A stretch of DNA of 64,000 nucleotides, from positions 310,001 to 374,000 of the forward strand of contig NZLU01000046.1 in the NCBI GenBank assembly GCA_002692725.1, given 5' to 3'. The notes beneath the pieces were generated by a model. That model did no database searches. It was not told the origin of the DNA and saw only the letters and a list, made by a program, of their open reading frames with translations. This document shows, piece after piece, positions 17,235 through 27,153 of this stretch. This DNA is from Ponticaulis sp. GTDB lineage: Bacteria; Pseudomonadota; Alphaproteobacteria; Caulobacterales; Hyphomonadaceae. The translations under genes were made by a program, and so were the position numbers. The stretch's first letter is position 1. The number at the start of each line of letters is the position of its first letter.

Positions 17235-20200
17235 TCAGTTTTCGGCGACGTTGGGTTCTGGCATAGGCTCTGCCGGATTTTCAAAAATGCGCCGCAAGAC
17301 GCCCGGCAACATCCCGGAGAGCGGGTTGACCGACACACGCGCCTCCTCGAGCGAGCCGCGCACGGAATACGTCATCGCAAAGACACCCTCGCCTTCCCGG
17401 GAAACAAACAAATCACCAATGATAGGGATGCCACCAAGCGCCGAGTTCACACCAAATGACGGCACGAGAACGCCATCAATCGTGATATCATTTCCGCTAT
17501 CCCGGATAGACCCTTTCAATGTCAGGCCCAGCGCAGGACCGGACGCCTTCGCGCCCTGAATATAATATCCGGAATTGTCGATCAGCAACGGAATGTCCAC
17601 GGATGTAAACAGCACACCTTCCCCGGACATGACGTCCGCCAAGCCACGCAGGGATGCTAATGACAGAATCTGCGTCAGCAATGGCGCGTCCATAAGGCGG
17701 ACCTCTGAGAGGCTCAGATTGAGCGTGCTGGCCTCATCACCGGATCGCAATACGCCATCAAGCTTGAGCGATCCATCTCTGACAATCGCCTGCCCCAGCA
17801 ACGCCTCAAACATCACGCCCGCGTCGCTGGCTTCCGCACTGAGATTACGGCTACCATTTCCGTTGTCTTCAATTCTCAAAGAGAAGTCTTCGCGACCATC
17901 AAGATCTCCCGCCACATCGAGATAGGCCATGACAGGGCCGGAAAACCGCGTCTGAAGACGCGCATCCTCGACAGTAAATCCTCGCCTTAATCTAAGACGC
18001 TCAATGTCAGCCTCAAAACTGACATTCCCGAAAACGGGCAACGCTCCATCATCACTGCCCCCCTCCAGTAAACTATCGAGCACGGGTTCGGCGTTCAGGA
18101 ATGGGCCACTTACTTTGAGACTGAGTGACAGTGGATCGGTCCGAACGAGTTCTCCAGTCAGATCGAATTGGTCTTCGAGATAAAACCGATCAACCATCAA
18201 ATGGTCCAGGCGACCGGCATCAGTGAGATTTATGTTCCCGCGAAAATCAACATCGTCGGATTTGAATGAGACCTGGCTGATATTCTCATTGGTCGTATAT
18301 CGGTAGGAAACAGACGCATCCGCGGGCAATCCGCTTGGCTTACTCCAGTTAAATTCGGGAATTTCAAGCCGGGCGCTTTCGAGATCCAGATCAACATCCA
18401 CAATGTCGAACTCTCCGGCGTAAGGCCCGGTCGCCCGCAATTCTGCCAGCACGTCCCCGGTCATATAGGTCCGCACGGCCACACCCAAGCGATTGAGGAC
18501 ATCAGGACTAACAAATCCCGACCCCGTCAGAACCTGCCGATCAGGGGCCTCACTCATGAAACGATCCTGCCAGTCAAACTCGACAGGCGCCTCATCAAGC
18601 TGTCCGTATCCAACGACCCGAATACGCTGGTTATTAACCTCAACGTCCAGGTTTTCGGCCTTTAACGTCATCTCATTCATCAGATTTACGAATTGACCGT
18701 TCTGAACCGATCCCGAAAACTGAAAGCGCGTGTCTTCATAAGGGACATTCGACAAAGTCGGACGCGACATTCGAAATCGCATACGTCCCTGACCTGAAAT
18801 GTCACCGACCGGCAAGCCGTATTGAGCCTCTAATTGCAGGCGAGATTCGCTGATCGTCCGCAGCATTGTGGTCACATCGCCCTCACCGAACGCTTCGATA
18901 AAAAGCTCCTCGCCTTTCGGCATAAAATAGGGAATGGAGACATTTCCGCCTGTCAGCTGCCATTCACTGAACTCTGCGCTGGCCAGATCAAGTGAAAAAG
19001 AGTTGCCTTTCAGTTGGCCACTGCCACTGCCGTTAGAAATGGGCGGCAAGTCCTCCAGAAAGCTTGCGGCGCCATCCGTAAACGAAAAATCGATCTGCAA
19101 GGCTTCGTCTGAGAGATATCCCTTCCGGAGAGAATCCGGCGGCATATCGAGCTTAAGCTGAGATTCAAAAACATTGCCTCCTCGCAGGTTTTCTCGCACC
19201 CAGTCTCGTGCGCCACCACCAAGATCGACAGGCCAGTATTTGAGTACGGTCTCGGCAGTGATGTTTCCGTCCGTTTCGGCGGTCAGACGAATTCCAAATG
19301 GCAAGTCTGCTGGCTGTGCTTTCTCCAATGCCAGATAGGCAGCCCCTTCGGATGAGATCTGGACGCCTTCCATCGTCGTCGTGAAGGACGTGTAGTCGAG
19401 TGTGAGATCTTCAAGATCGACGCGCCCCGTCAGATCGCTGTCAGACAGTCGAATGACGTCCTGAAACATTGGCTGGAAGTTCAGATTGAAATTGTCTGAT
19501 GACAAGGTCAGATCAATGGGCTGCTCGATGCCGTTTTCCAACAGGCCGACGAGATCTGAGACTGAAATAATCACATCGCCATTGGCAGGGCCAAAAGAGA
19601 TCTCTCGACCATCGATCAACAAGGAGTTTTCATCCATGTCGAGGACAAGACCCAAATCGTTCCTCTGGACATCAATCAAATGCTCACCGAGCTGAATGGC
19701 TGCAGGCTCGTTTGCGACATCTATCGCAAAGGACTCGATTCCATTTTCACGTACGCTGAAAGAAATACCGATATCGGCAAGCAGATTTCCAGAAAAGCGA
19801 TCCGAGTATCCATCCAGAAAAGGTAGTGAAAACAACTCAGCTCTCTGCATTTGCAGCTGACTTGAAAACGCTCTGCCATCGGGCTGGAACGTCAGATTGA
19901 AATCGACATGCTCCGGTGCACCCCCGCCAAATGCATCGCCTTGTGCGAGGATCTGGAACGCGTCACCCTCTTTGAGAATGTCAATCTCTGCGTCCTCGAG
20001 GGTCCAATCAATATCGAAAGGAACATCCTGAAGATTGACCGTAAACTCATTCAGCTGAACCCGTCTGAGGTCAGCCAAAATTGCAGACTCTGCAAGGCTC
20101 TCGACAACGCTGAGCAGGCTTTGCTCCAGATATTGAAACGGCGAAGACCCCTCATGAAAATGAATTGGGCGAACGGGTTCGATTTTCTCCCCGGCCAGCC

Positions 20201-20600
20201 AGATTACGCCGTCTTTTTCCCGGCGCAGTAATAGAACTCCTTCAGCGATCTGAAGCTCTTTTAATTGCACTTCACCAGCCAGCAGGCTGGTCGCGCGGAT
20301 ATCAATAACCGCATTCCCGGCACTCGCGACTTCTTCAGATGTGTCAGAAAAGAAGCGCAAGCCTTCTGCAAAAATCTGAAACTCGTTATTTTCTTCCTGC
20401 CAGCGCAATGAGACTGTTTCGATAGAAACGGGTTTGCCGCCGCGTGCATCGGTTAGCGCGGCTTCAATATCTGATTTCACAAAAGCAAGATCGGTCGGCC
20501 CCGAGACAAGTCGCCATGCAATCAAGCCCAGACCGAGGCCGATCAACAGCACCAGTCCAGTCAGTCCTTCAAGAATTATTATTCCTGTGGTTTGACGCAC
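17235..20600 (-). CDS. Large AsmA/YhdP-like envelope protein
   Basis: A 1121-residue protein with one N-terminal membrane anchor (about residues 8-30, GIIILEGLTGLVLLIGLGLG) and a very long periplasmic part rich in beta-strand repeats of the form DLTLSSDNFNLNF. The C-terminal portion (about 870-1090: SEVRLMDAPLLTQILSLASL...GEGVLFTSVDIPL...GSIRDSGNDITIDGVLVP) matches the DUF3971/AsmA C-terminal family. Such proteins bridge inner and outer membrane and are linked to lipid transport; the specific cargo here is unknown. It is transcribed towards tyrS and is divergent from the peroxiredoxin gene (97 bp). Confidence 0.85.
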   Translation of the reverse strand: MRQTTGIIILEGLTGLVLLIGLGLGLIAWRLVSGPTDLAFVKSDIEAALTDARGGKPVSIETVSLRWQEENNEFQIFAEGLRFFSDTSEEVASAGNAVIDIRATSLLAGEVQLKELQIAEGVLLLRREKDGVIWLAGEKIEPVRPIHFHEGSSPFQYLEQSLLSVVESLAESAILADLRRVQLNEFTVNLQDVPFDIDWTLEDAEIDILKEGDAFQILAQGDAFGGGAPEHVDFNLTFQPDGRAFSSQLQMQRAELFSLPFLDGYSDRFSGNLLADIGISFSVRENGIESFAIDVANEPAAIQLGEHLIDVQRNDLGLVLDMDENSLLIDGREISFGPANGDVIISVSDLVGLLENGIEQPIDLTLSSDNFNLNFQPMFQDVIRLSDSDLTGRVDLEDLTLDYTSFTTTMEGVQISSEGAAYLALEKAQPADLPFGIRLTAETDGNITAETVLKYWPVDLGGGARDWVRENLRGGNVFESQLKLDMPPDSLRKGYLSDEALQIDFSFTDGAASFLEDLPPISNGSGSGQLKGNSFSLDLASAEFSEWQLTGGNVSIPYFMPKGEELFIEAFGEGDVTTMLRTISESRLQLEAQYGLPVGDISGQGRMRFRMSRPTLSNVPYEDTRFQFSGSVQNGQFVNLMNEMTLKAENLDVEVNNQRIRVVGYGQLDEAPVEFDWQDRFMSEAPDRQVLTGSGFVSPDVLNRLGVAVRTYMTGDVLAELRATGPYAGEFDIVDVDLDLESARLEIPEFNWSKPSGLPADASVSYRYTTNENISQVSFKSDDVDFRGNINLTDAGRLDHLMVDRFYLEDQFDLTGELVRTDPLSLSLKVSGPFLNAEPVLDSLLEGGSDDGALPVFGNVSFEADIERLRLRRGFTVEDARLQTRFSGPVMAYLDVAGDLDGREDFSLRIEDNGNGSRNLSAEASDAGVMFEALLGQAIVRDGSLKLDGVLRSGDEASTLNLSLSEVRLMDAPLLTQILSLASLRGLADVMSGEGVLFTSVDIPLLIDNSGYYIQGAKASGPALGLTLKGSIRDSGNDITIDGVLVPSFGVNSALGGIPIIGDLFVSREGEGVFAMTYSVRGSLEEARVSVNPLSGMLPGVLRRIFENPAEPMPEPNVAEN

Positions 20601-20697
20601 GCAGACAACTCACCAAGATTAAAGAGCGCTGGTCACCGGTTCGAACGATTCACCGGTCCAGTATTGGTTATTCATACTTGCTTCAGAGACGGACGAC

Positions 20698-21171
20698 ATG
20701 CAAATCGGCGATACACTTCCAAAATTTAATTTACCAACAATTCCAGGCCAAACTTTGTCCAGCGAGGATCTCTCTGGAAACTGGTCGGTCGTCTATTTTT
20801 ACCCCAAAGACAATACACCGGGCTGCACAAAAGAAGCGCTCGCATTTTCCGAACATATTGAAGAATTTGAAAAACTTGGCGTGAAGGTGATTGGCGTATC
20901 CAAGGACAGCCCGAAAAAACATGAGAATTTTATTCAGAAGCATAATCTGAAAATTGACCTCGTTTCAGATGAGGACGGAAATCTGTGCGAATCCTTCGGC
21001 GTCTGGGCTGAGAAAAAAATGTATGGAAAAGTTTACTGGGGGATCATTCGATCTACATTTCTGTTTGATCCCGACCAAAAGCTCTACCAGGCATGGCAAA
21101 AAGTCAAAGTCCCGGGGCACGCAGAAACCGTTCTTCAGGCCGTCTCAGAGGCAATTAACTCAAGGAAGTGA
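20698..21171 (+). CDS. bcp: Thioredoxin-dependent peroxiredoxin (BCP/PrxQ type)
   Basis: A 157-residue peroxiredoxin that reduces hydrogen peroxide and organic peroxides. The active site PKDNTPGC holds P36, T40 and the peroxidatic C43; the supporting arginine is R118 in IIRSTF. The second cysteine that PrxQ enzymes often carry five residues after the first is replaced by alanine; the only other cysteine is C97 in GNLCESFGVW, so the resolving step is either through C97 or one-Cys. No signal peptide, hence cytoplasmic. Confidence 0.93.
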   Translation: MQIGDTLPKFNLPTIPGQTLSSEDLSGNWSVVYFYPKDNTPGCTKEALAFSEHIEEFEKLGVKVIGVSKDSPKKHENFIQKHNLKIDLVSDEDGNLCESFGVWAEKKMYGKVYWGIIRSTFLFDPDQKLYQAWQKVKVPGHAETVLQAVSEAINSRK

Positions 21172-21323
21172 ACAGTTAAGACGCAATTTACCGTTCGAGT
21201 CTAAATTGATGGTAAAAATTGGCACTTTGGGCTTCGCGGCGGCGTTTTTTTCGTCTAGGGTCACAAAAAAACAACAGTCGTGCTATGGGGAAGGCATGAG
21301 TGTTTCAGTATCGGGCGGCGTAA

Positions 21324-22544
21324 ATGAAAGATATGCAGGGCAAAGCTAATTCTTGGCTCGAGAAGACGTTTCCGGAACGTCAAATCTATCACCGCAGTGG
21401 TGGCACTGTTAAGTACATCTCCATAACACCACGTCAGCAAATGCTCGCTGCCGGTGGAGCTGCGCTCGCGGCTGGTTGGTGCGTCTTTGCGACGGTAAGT
21501 GTTCTGTCTCAGGGGCCGAAACTGTCCGCGAGAAGCGATGCGCTTGACCGCAGTGAAGCGAAGGCTCAGCGTTGGGTGAGCGAAGCGAATGCCCGAGCGT
21601 CGACCGCACAATCCCTTCTCGAAGAACGCACGGCAGCCTTTCAGAACGCCACACAGGAATTCAACCAGCGTCTTGACAACCTTAAAGTCATTTTGACCGG
21701 ACTAAGTTCTCCGGAGACGATCGACGCCACCAGCCTTCGCGGGAATAATTCCTCTTTCCTCATCGAAGCAAGTATAGAAGAAGGTGCGCCGCGACAATCC
21801 CGTTCTACGCCAATTGTGAATGCGTCTCTGGAAGTTGCAGGTTTCCGTGCCGAAATCGACAGGCTGCGCGAAGAGACAAATACATTCCTGGATGACGCCG
21901 AACAGGTTGCAGTTGAGCGTGCTGAAGAAGCCCGCGGCGTATTGCAGCTGACGGGTGTCGGTATTGGTCGTTTCGAAGAACAGCGCGAATTGGGCGGCCC
22001 GCTTGTCCAGCTGACTGCGCTGAACACACCTGATGGCCTCAGCGAAGATGACATTCAATTTGCAAACCGCGTGTCAAAAGTCGCAGCACGTCTCGACGAG
22101 ATGCGGTATTATGAAGACCTGATCGAAAAACTTCCTTTGGGAACACCGATCGGCGTCGCCAGTCGAGAAACATCCGGTTACGGTCTTCGGACTGACCCGT
22201 TTAACCGCCGTCCGGCTTTTCATGCCGGAATGGACATGGCCGCTTACCGCGGGGCGCCAATTGTGGCGTCAGGTCCAGGCAAAGTCACTTGGGCCGGACC
22301 ACGCAGTGGTTATGGGCGTCTTGTCGAAATCGAACATGCTCCAGGCTTTAAGACACGATATGGTCACCTTTTGCGCGTAAACGTGAAAGTGGGCGATGAA
22401 GTCCAACTTGGAACTCAACTTGGTTCAATGGGAAGCACTGGCCGGAGTACTGGTCCGCATCTCCATTACGAAGTTTGGTTCCGCGGCAAAACGTACAATC
22501 CTGTAAATTTTCTGAGGGCAGGCCAACATGTTCACAAAGGGTAA
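21324..22544 (+). CDS. M23-family peptidoglycan endopeptidase with coiled coil
   Basis: A 406-residue membrane-anchored peptidase. Order: cytoplasmic N-terminus (about 1-40), one transmembrane helix (about 41-62), a long coiled-coil region, then an M23/LytM domain (about 285-400) with all zinc ligands: H300 and D304 in HAGMD and H381 in HLHYEV. It should cut peptide cross-links in the wall. Its end overlaps the bactofilin gene by 17 bp. In budding relatives such as Hyphomonas an M23 enzyme (LmdC) and a bactofilin encoded together shape stalk and bud; a similar role is inferred here. Confidence 0.9.
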   Translation: MKDMQGKANSWLEKTFPERQIYHRSGGTVKYISITPRQQMLAAGGAALAAGWCVFATVSVLSQGPKLSARSDALDRSEAKAQRWVSEANARASTAQSLLEERTAAFQNATQEFNQRLDNLKVILTGLSSPETIDATSLRGNNSSFLIEASIEEGAPRQSRSTPIVNASLEVAGFRAEIDRLREETNTFLDDAEQVAVERAEEARGVLQLTGVGIGRFEEQRELGGPLVQLTALNTPDGLSEDDIQFANRVSKVAARLDEMRYYEDLIEKLPLGTPIGVASRETSGYGLRTDPFNRRPAFHAGMDMAAYRGAPIVASGPGKVTWAGPRSGYGRLVEIEHAPGFKTRYGHLLRVNVKVGDEVQLGTQLGSMGSTGRSTGPHLHYEVWFRGKTYNPVNFLRAGQHVHKG

Positions 22545-23001
22545 ACCAGAAGGTTCTTCTCCGGCGTCTCCAACCCAATCAAAACCATCCGCTCCGGGTG
22601 AACCGCTGCGCCAGGCAGCAACGAAGGCCGCTGCACGCTCAGCTCCATCGCTCATCAGCAGCGATATGAATGTTAAAGGTTCGATGAGTTCAGACGGAGA
22701 AATCCAGATCGACGGTAAAATTGAAGGCGATGTCAAAGCGACAGCGCTGACGATCGGCGATTCTGGCGAGATCAACGGCGAAGTGGTCGCCGAAACAGTT
22801 GTCGTTCGCGGCAAGGTGAAAGGCCACATTCGCGCGCGTAAGGTGCAGCTTGCGTCTTCTGCGAAAGTTGAAGGCGACATCACACACGCTTCACTGTCAA
22901 TCGAAGCGAATGCTGTGTTTGAAGGCCAGGTTCGTCACGCTGAAGATCCGCTGAAAGCTGGCGGTCCGAAGCCGGTACCGTCTTCCGCTGCGGCTGAGTA
23001 A
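22528..23001 (+). CDS. bacA: Bactofilin (polymer-forming cytoskeletal protein)
   Basis: A 157-residue bactofilin. A disordered, Pro/Ser/Lys-rich tail (about 1-40) precedes the DUF583 right-handed beta-helix, seen as repeating hydrophobic-Gly units such as GSMSSDGEIQIDGKIEGDVK and GKVKGHIRARKVQL, ending at about residue 140 with a short flexible tail. Bactofilins polymerise without nucleotides and recruit wall enzymes at curved membrane sites. The ATG lies inside the end of the M23 gene, so the pair is translationally coupled. The symbol bacA is used by analogy with Caulobacter and Hyphomonas. Confidence 0.93.
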   Translation: MFTKGKPEGSSPASPTQSKPSAPGEPLRQAATKAAARSAPSLISSDMNVKGSMSSDGEIQIDGKIEGDVKATALTIGDSGEINGEVVAETVVVRGKVKGHIRARKVQLASSAKVEGDITHASLSIEANAVFEGQVRHAEDPLKAGGPKPVPSSAAAE

Positions 23002-23027
23002 GCGAGCGCCATTGACGCTTTCCCCTA

Positions 23028-23054
23028 AAAAAGCCGCCCAATGGGCGGCTTTTT
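23028..23054. terminator. Bidirectional rho-independent terminator
   Basis: A 9-bp GC-rich stem (AAGCCGCCC / GGGCGGCTT, three-base loop) is flanked by A-run on the left and T-run on the right, so it can end both the bactofilin transcript (plus) and prfB (minus), whose stops lie at 23001 and 23076. Confidence 0.9.
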
Positions 23055-23075
23055 CTATCCTGTTGTGCACGGACC

Positions 23076-24204
23076 TTATTCAGCGTCCGCAGATGTATCA
23101 GACGCGGATGTCAGACTGTGTGACAATGACGCCGCCAGGAACTGATCGAGATCTCCATCCAATACGCCCTGCGTATCTGAGGTTTCGACATTTGTCCGTA
23201 GGTCTTTCACCATCTGATAGGGTTGAAGCACGTAGGATCGGATCTGATGCCCCCAACCGATCTCAGATTTGGTGCTTTGCAGCGCATCGGCAGCATCACG
23301 CTGTTTCTGTAACTCCAGTTCATACAATCGCGCCCGCAACATATCCCAGGCCGTTGCCCGGTTCTGATGCTGGGAGCGACCATTCTGACACGCAACCACA
23401 ATACCCGTGGGTTCATGGGTCAGACGAACCGCGGAATCCGTCTTGTTGACATGCTGACCGCCCGCGCCACTCGACCGATAAGTGTCTGTTCGAACATCCT
23501 TCTCGTCGATTTCGACTTCGATCGTTTCATCGATCACGGGATATACCCAGACACTCGCAAAACTCGTATGGCGTCGCGCATTGGAATCAAACGGAGAGAT
23601 ACGCACCAGCCGGTGAACACCGGATTCGCTTTTCAGCCAGCCATAGGCGTTTTCGCCTTTAATCTGCAGAGTCGCGGACTTGATCCCGGCTTCATCGCCG
23701 CCATGCTCCTCGACCTCGTCAAGCTTCATGTCATGTGCATTCGCCCAGCGGACATACATGCGACGCAGCATTCCGGCCCAGTCCTGGCTCTCCGTTCCCC
23801 CTGCCCCGGCATGAATTTCGACATAGCAGTCATTGCCATCGGCCTCGCCAGATAACAGCGCCTCAAGCTCAGCGCGTTCCGCACGTTCAACCGCAGAATT
23901 GAGCAGCTCCGTGACTTCAGCCAGAGCGTCGTCATCGCCCTCTTCCTTCGCAAGCTCGTAAAGCTCAGCGGAATCTGACAAATCCTGTTCAAGCGTCTGG
24001 ATGGCCTCCATCTGGTCGCCCAGCTTTGTGCGCTCTCGCATCAGTTTCTGGGCTTCCTGAGCATCATCCCAGAAATCGGGACGTTCAGAGAGTGCCGTTA
24101 GCTCATCAAATCGTTTCTGGGAGCGATCCCAGTCAAAGACGCCTCCTCAGCAGTTCCACTGACTGCTCGATGCGGGAGGCCAAATTTTCCATTTCAGGCG
24201 TCAT
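23076..24204 (-). CDS. prfB: Peptide chain release factor 2 with programmed +1 frameshift
   Basis: RF2 ends translation at UGA and UAA. The gene is split in two frames: ATG at 24204 opens 23 codons ending at an in-frame TGA (24135-24133); the rest is read after a +1 shift, giving a 375-residue protein (frame 2 from GAC at 24134 to 23076). The catalytic GGQ is in [12 protein letters not shown] and the stop-recognition tripeptide SPF is in VRISPFDSN. The shift site has the same spacing as in E. coli. It is the last gene of the amidase-PBP1A-prfB group, 58 bp after the PBP gene. A gene caller would start it wrongly at 24041. Confidence 0.95.
24132..24147 (-). promoter_or_regulatory. RF2 programmed +1 frameshift site
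   Basis: Read on the minus strand: AGG AGG CGT CTT TGA C. An internal Shine-Dalgarno (AGGAGG, 24147-24142) stands three bases before the slippery CTT, followed by the UGA that RF2 itself recognises and a C. Scarce RF2 slows termination and the ribosome shifts +1 to read GAC. This is the classic RF2 autoregulation signal. Confidence 0.96.
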
Positions 24205-24262
24205 GCCTGCACTCCATTATTATTCGTTTTCAAGATAGGACGGTTTAAAGACTGCGGACCGA

Positions 24263-27019
24263 CTAGTAAATTCCATCCAGGTCTTCGTCTTCCTGAGACT
24301 GGCTGGGTCGCGTGCCGGGCAGAACGGGTCCATCAATCGGGTCAGTCGGAAGATCACCGATGCCGGAATTGGTATTTACATCGCCGATCAGACTTCCAAG
24401 TCCTTGCCCAACATCCATTTCAAACCCAGGTTCTGATCCGCGACGGAAGGCTTCCCGGATTGCCCCGCTTCTTCCCTGAGCTGATACCGCTCCTGTATCA
24501 GAATCAACATACATGAACCGGATGCCGCTCGGATCGCGGAATGGGATGGGGTCATAGCTTTCCAAAGCCGTATCCATGAATTCGCCGAATATTGGAGCCG
24601 CGACCCGGCCACCGGATTCGCCATTTCCCATGGATTCCGGCTCATCAAACCCGACATAAATCCCGACAACGAGGTCCGGCGAGAAGCCCATGAACCAGGC
24701 GTCTTTATAATCATTCGTCGTTCCGGTTTTGCCGCCAAGTGTGTGCTTGCAAAGTGTCGCGGCATCTTCGACACCCAGCGCGGCCTGTGGCCCACCGCCA
24801 GGGCATCCGCGCCGGATACCGGCGGCCGTGCCTCGCTCCACAACGCCCTGAAGCATATAGGTGATCTGAAACGCCGTAATCGGATCGATGACCTGTTCGC
24901 GCACATCTGCCAGGACAGGTGGCGCTTGTCCTTCATATTCTGCGTTACACTCCGGGCACTCGCGGTCATCCATGCGGAACAGAGTGTTACCTTCTCGGTC
25001 CTGCACCCGGTCAAACAGGGTCGGCGTGACCTGCTTCCCACCATTCACGAATGCCGCGTAAGACTTTGCCATATTCCAGACTGTGACGTCTTTGGCGCCA
25101 AGCGACATTGGAAGGTAAGGCTCTAGCTCATTCACCAGCCCAAGCCTTTCGACAAACCTGGCCACTTGAGGCATGCCAATGTCCTGAGCCAGTCTGACAG
25201 TCATCGCATTTCGCGATAATTCGAGACCAACACGCATGGTGCTCTGACCATAAAATCGGCCTGATGTGTAATTGGTTGGCGACCAACACTGATCTTCAAC
25301 ACGTGTGTAGTCGCAATCGATGAACGGTGCATCGAGGATTTTCGAGACAGGTGAGAACGCTGCACGGCCTGTCCGGGGATCACCCAACTCCAGCGCTGCA
25401 GCATAAACATAGGGTTTGAATGACGAACCTGGCTGGCGATAGGCCTGAACCGTCCGATTGAACTGGCTTTTCCAGAACGAATATCCACCCGCCATGGCAA
25501 GGATCCGACCGGTGTGTGGGTCGAGCGCAAGCAAAGCCCCTTCGACTTCTGGGATCTGCCCCAGACGGGCATCACCCACAGGCTGGGCAACTGGCTCTTC
25601 AACGGCCAGCTCGTCTTCTTCGTCAGCGTCTGTTTCGGGTTGGGTCGAAATCTCTTCAGATTCGACGGGATCACCTGCAGGATTGGCGATCTCCTCGCCT
25701 TCCATCACCTCGACTTCGCGTTCGACCGCGACCATCACAACATCACCGGGAGACAAGCCTCGCCCGCCGCCTTCAGGGCGATAGCTGCGCGACCATTCCA
25801 CATCGTCGGGCGCAAGATCGATTTCGAATCCGTCGTTCAACAGAAGACGAACCGCAGAATTCGTGGCTGTGAGAACAAGAGCGGCTTCCTTTGAGCCATA
25901 ACCGCCGGGAAGTTCGACCTGCGCCAAGGCCTCTAACTGGCCGTCGCCAAGCTCGAGCGTGGTCAGCGGCCCGCGATAACCGTGTCGGCGATCATAGGTT
26001 TCCAATCCGCTCTGAAGCGCATCCTGGGCAGCCAGCTGAAGCCTTGTATCCAGCGTTGAGCGAATGGATAAACCGTCGGCTTTCAGCTCTTCCTCACCAA
26101 CAAGCTCACTCAAATCGCGGCGCAATTCTTCAACGAAGTAAGTCGCGGCCGCATACTCAGGCCCCTTCAAACGCTCGCGTGTCACAAGAGGTTGCGCCTG
26201 TGCTTCTTCAGCTTCCTCGCGGCTGATATGGCCATTGATCGCCATTCTGCCGAGCACGTAATTCCGACGAATTTTAGAGCGTTCCGGCTTCAGGAACGGG
26301 TTCACATCGCCCGGGCGCTGCGCCATCGCCGCCAGAACCGCGGCTTCTTCAACCGTCAACTCAGGCAATGATTTATTGAAATAGTTCAACGCCGCAGATG
26401 CCACGCCGTAGGAACTGCCGCCCAGATAAATCTCATTGAGATAGAGCTCGAGGATCTTCTCTTTAGAAAACGCCTGCTCGCCTCGGCGCGCCAGAACCAT
26501 TTCGCGGATTTTTCGGTCGATCACCTGCGAGGTGTCTTCGAGCACCATATTCTTCATCACCTGCTGGGTGATCGTAGAACCGCCCTGCAGATTGACATCA
26601 GCACCAGCCAGATAATTCCTCAGATTGCGGAGATTGGCACGGATCATACCGAAATAATCGATCCCGCCATGCGTGAAAAAGCTCTTATCCTCAGCCGAGA
26701 TGAACGCCCAGATCACATGCTCTGGGATGGCCTCGTAAGGAACATAAATCCTGTGCTCGCTCGCAAATTCGGCAATCAACAAGCCGTCACCGGCATGCAC
26801 ACGCGTTGTGACCTCAGGGTTATACTCTGCCAGCACAGATTCTGACGGCAGTTCGCGTGTCGAAGAGAGCACGTAAAACCAGACAGCAACCGTCGCGCCG
26901 AACCCGAGAACGGCACAGGCTATCACCATCATTCGGAAAACCGGCCGAAGAAAAAAGCGACCAACCGAGCCAGCAATCTTGCCAAGCGTAACAATCACGG
27001 GATTGGATTTCAGGGACAT
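24263..27019 (-). CDS. mrcA: Penicillin-binding protein 1A (bifunctional)
   Basis: A 918-residue class A PBP that polymerises and cross-links peptidoglycan. One transmembrane helix (about 29-51), a GT51 transglycosylase domain with catalytic E110 in SAEDKSFFTHGG and QGGSTITQQV, an OB-type linker, then the transpeptidase with S532-S-F-K535, SRN, and KTGTTND. The linker holds a striking acidic stretch of about 45 residues (EGEEIANPAGDP...DADEEDELAVEEP), and the C-terminal tail is acidic and Gly/Pro-rich. It follows the amidase by 134 bp and precedes prfB by 58 bp. Confidence 0.95.
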   Translation of the reverse strand: MSLKSNPVIVTLGKIAGSVGRFFLRPVFRMMVIACAVLGFGATVAVWFYVLSSTRELPSESVLAEYNPEVTTRVHAGDGLLIAEFASEHRIYVPYEAIPEHVIWAFISAEDKSFFTHGGIDYFGMIRANLRNLRNYLAGADVNLQGGSTITQQVMKNMVLEDTSQVIDRKIREMVLARRGEQAFSKEKILELYLNEIYLGGSSYGVASAALNYFNKSLPELTVEEAAVLAAMAQRPGDVNPFLKPERSKIRRNYVLGRMAINGHISREEAEEAQAQPLVTRERLKGPEYAAATYFVEELRRDLSELVGEEELKADGLSIRSTLDTRLQLAAQDALQSGLETYDRRHGYRGPLTTLELGDGQLEALAQVELPGGYGSKEAALVLTATNSAVRLLLNDGFEIDLAPDDVEWSRSYRPEGGGRGLSPGDVVMVAVEREVEVMEGEEIANPAGDPVESEEISTQPETDADEEDELAVEEPVAQPVGDARLGQIPEVEGALLALDPHTGRILAMAGGYSFWKSQFNRTVQAYRQPGSSFKPYVYAAALELGDPRTGRAAFSPVSKILDAPFIDCDYTRVEDQCWSPTNYTSGRFYGQSTMRVGLELSRNAMTVRLAQDIGMPQVARFVERLGLVNELEPYLPMSLGAKDVTVWNMAKSYAAFVNGGKQVTPTLFDRVQDREGNTLFRMDDRECPECNAEYEGQAPPVLADVREQVIDPITAFQITYMLQGVVERGTAAGIRRGCPGGGPQAALGVEDAATLCKHTLGGKTGTTNDYKDAWFMGFSPDLVVGIYVGFDEPESMGNGESGGRVAAPIFGEFMDTALESYDPIPFRDPSGIRFMYVDSDTGAVSAQGRSGAIREAFRRGSEPGFEMDVGQGLGSLIGDVNTNSGIGDLPTDPIDGPVLPGTRPSQSQEDEDLDGIY

Positions 27020-27153
27020 AATCTCTCAATCGGTTCTGATGGCGAGGTGTGTCGGAATCACCCAACACTTAGACAATACTATGTCGGGGATGCGCCAAGC
27101 ACTAGGCTTTAGGTCAGCATCTGGCCATGAATTGTCAGGTCTGACAGTTCAAT

